Source: B16-G9 sp964400655
GTDB taxonomy: Bacteria > Bacteroidota > Bacteroidia > Bacteroidales > F082
NCBI GenBank assembly: GCA_964400655.1
Contig: CAYNVN010000104.1
Location: 1-22,520, forward strand
Length of the DNA: 22,520 bases
Direction of reading: 5' to 3'
The notes under the pieces are model-generated. The model was not told the DNA's origin. It saw only the letters and a list, made by a program, of their open reading frames with translations, and did no database searches. Positions 22,375 through 22,520 of the stretch are shown in pieces. Made by a program: the position numbers and the translations under genes. How positions within the stretch are numbered: the first letter of the stretch is position 1; each line of letters begins with the position of its first letter.

Positions 22375-22520
22375 GATTTAATGTTTTTCTGTAAAAAAAC
22401 AATTTGCAAGCAGAATTTTAAAAATTGCACCGATTACTACCTGTTAATCTTCTGTTAATAAATTATTGAAATTAGTTTTACCGGTTTTTTGTTATAAACA
22501 AAAAACTCTACTTTCAACCT

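Overview
The window looks like a chromosomal segment from a Bacteroidota bacterium, most likely Bacteroidales or the related Marinilabiliales group. The evidence is a SusC/SusD pair, a second TonB-dependent receptor with an N-terminal carboxypeptidase-like domain, a secreted protein ending in a type IX secretion (T9SS) sorting domain, and several promoters fitting the Bacteroidota TTTG / TAnnTTTG consensus instead of the usual -35/-10 boxes. No phage, transposase, CRISPR array or rRNA was seen.

Left part (1-6340). On the minus strand, nadC (NAD synthesis) and a YihY/BrkB membrane protein form a tight pair. Divergent from them are a small lipoprotein gene and a short-chain dehydrogenase, joined stop-to-start. 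A TonB-dependent receptor without a SusD partner follows and ends at a strong bidirectional terminator.

Housekeeping block (6341-12556). A DEDDy 3'-5' exonuclease (minus) is divergent from birA (plus). The end of birA overlaps the end of a small SRPBCC gene lying in a pyrE operon (minus). pyrE is divergent from a NUDIX hydrolase, with almost no space between them. The NUDIX gene is followed after one base by a 978-residue DnaE-type DNA polymerase. birA and pyrE have near-perfect promoters placed so close to the ATG that their mRNAs should be leaderless or nearly so.

Repeat island (12557-13366). About 800 bp without a gene hold several families of short intergenic repeats: GC-rich inverted repeats, a 155-bp element with inverted ends and palindromes nested inside it, two 87-88 bp direct repeats each carrying a palindrome, heptamer repeats and G-poor low-complexity sequence.

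Right part (13367-22520). A thioredoxin gene is separated by a terminator from a susC-susD transport operon (minus). Divergent from susC is a 1101-residue secreted protein built of six SusE/SusF-like modules and two CBM9/DOMON-like modules with a T9SS tail and no recognisable catalytic domain. The 401-bp region between them holds a good susC promoter and a perfect LacI-type palindrome. Together these look like a compact glycan capture and import locus: a T9SS-exported binding protein outside the cell and a SusCD transporter in the outer membrane. No enzyme or regulator gene of the locus lies in the window. A tRNA-Gln(CTG) gene with its own promoter and a perfectly symmetrical terminator closes the region.
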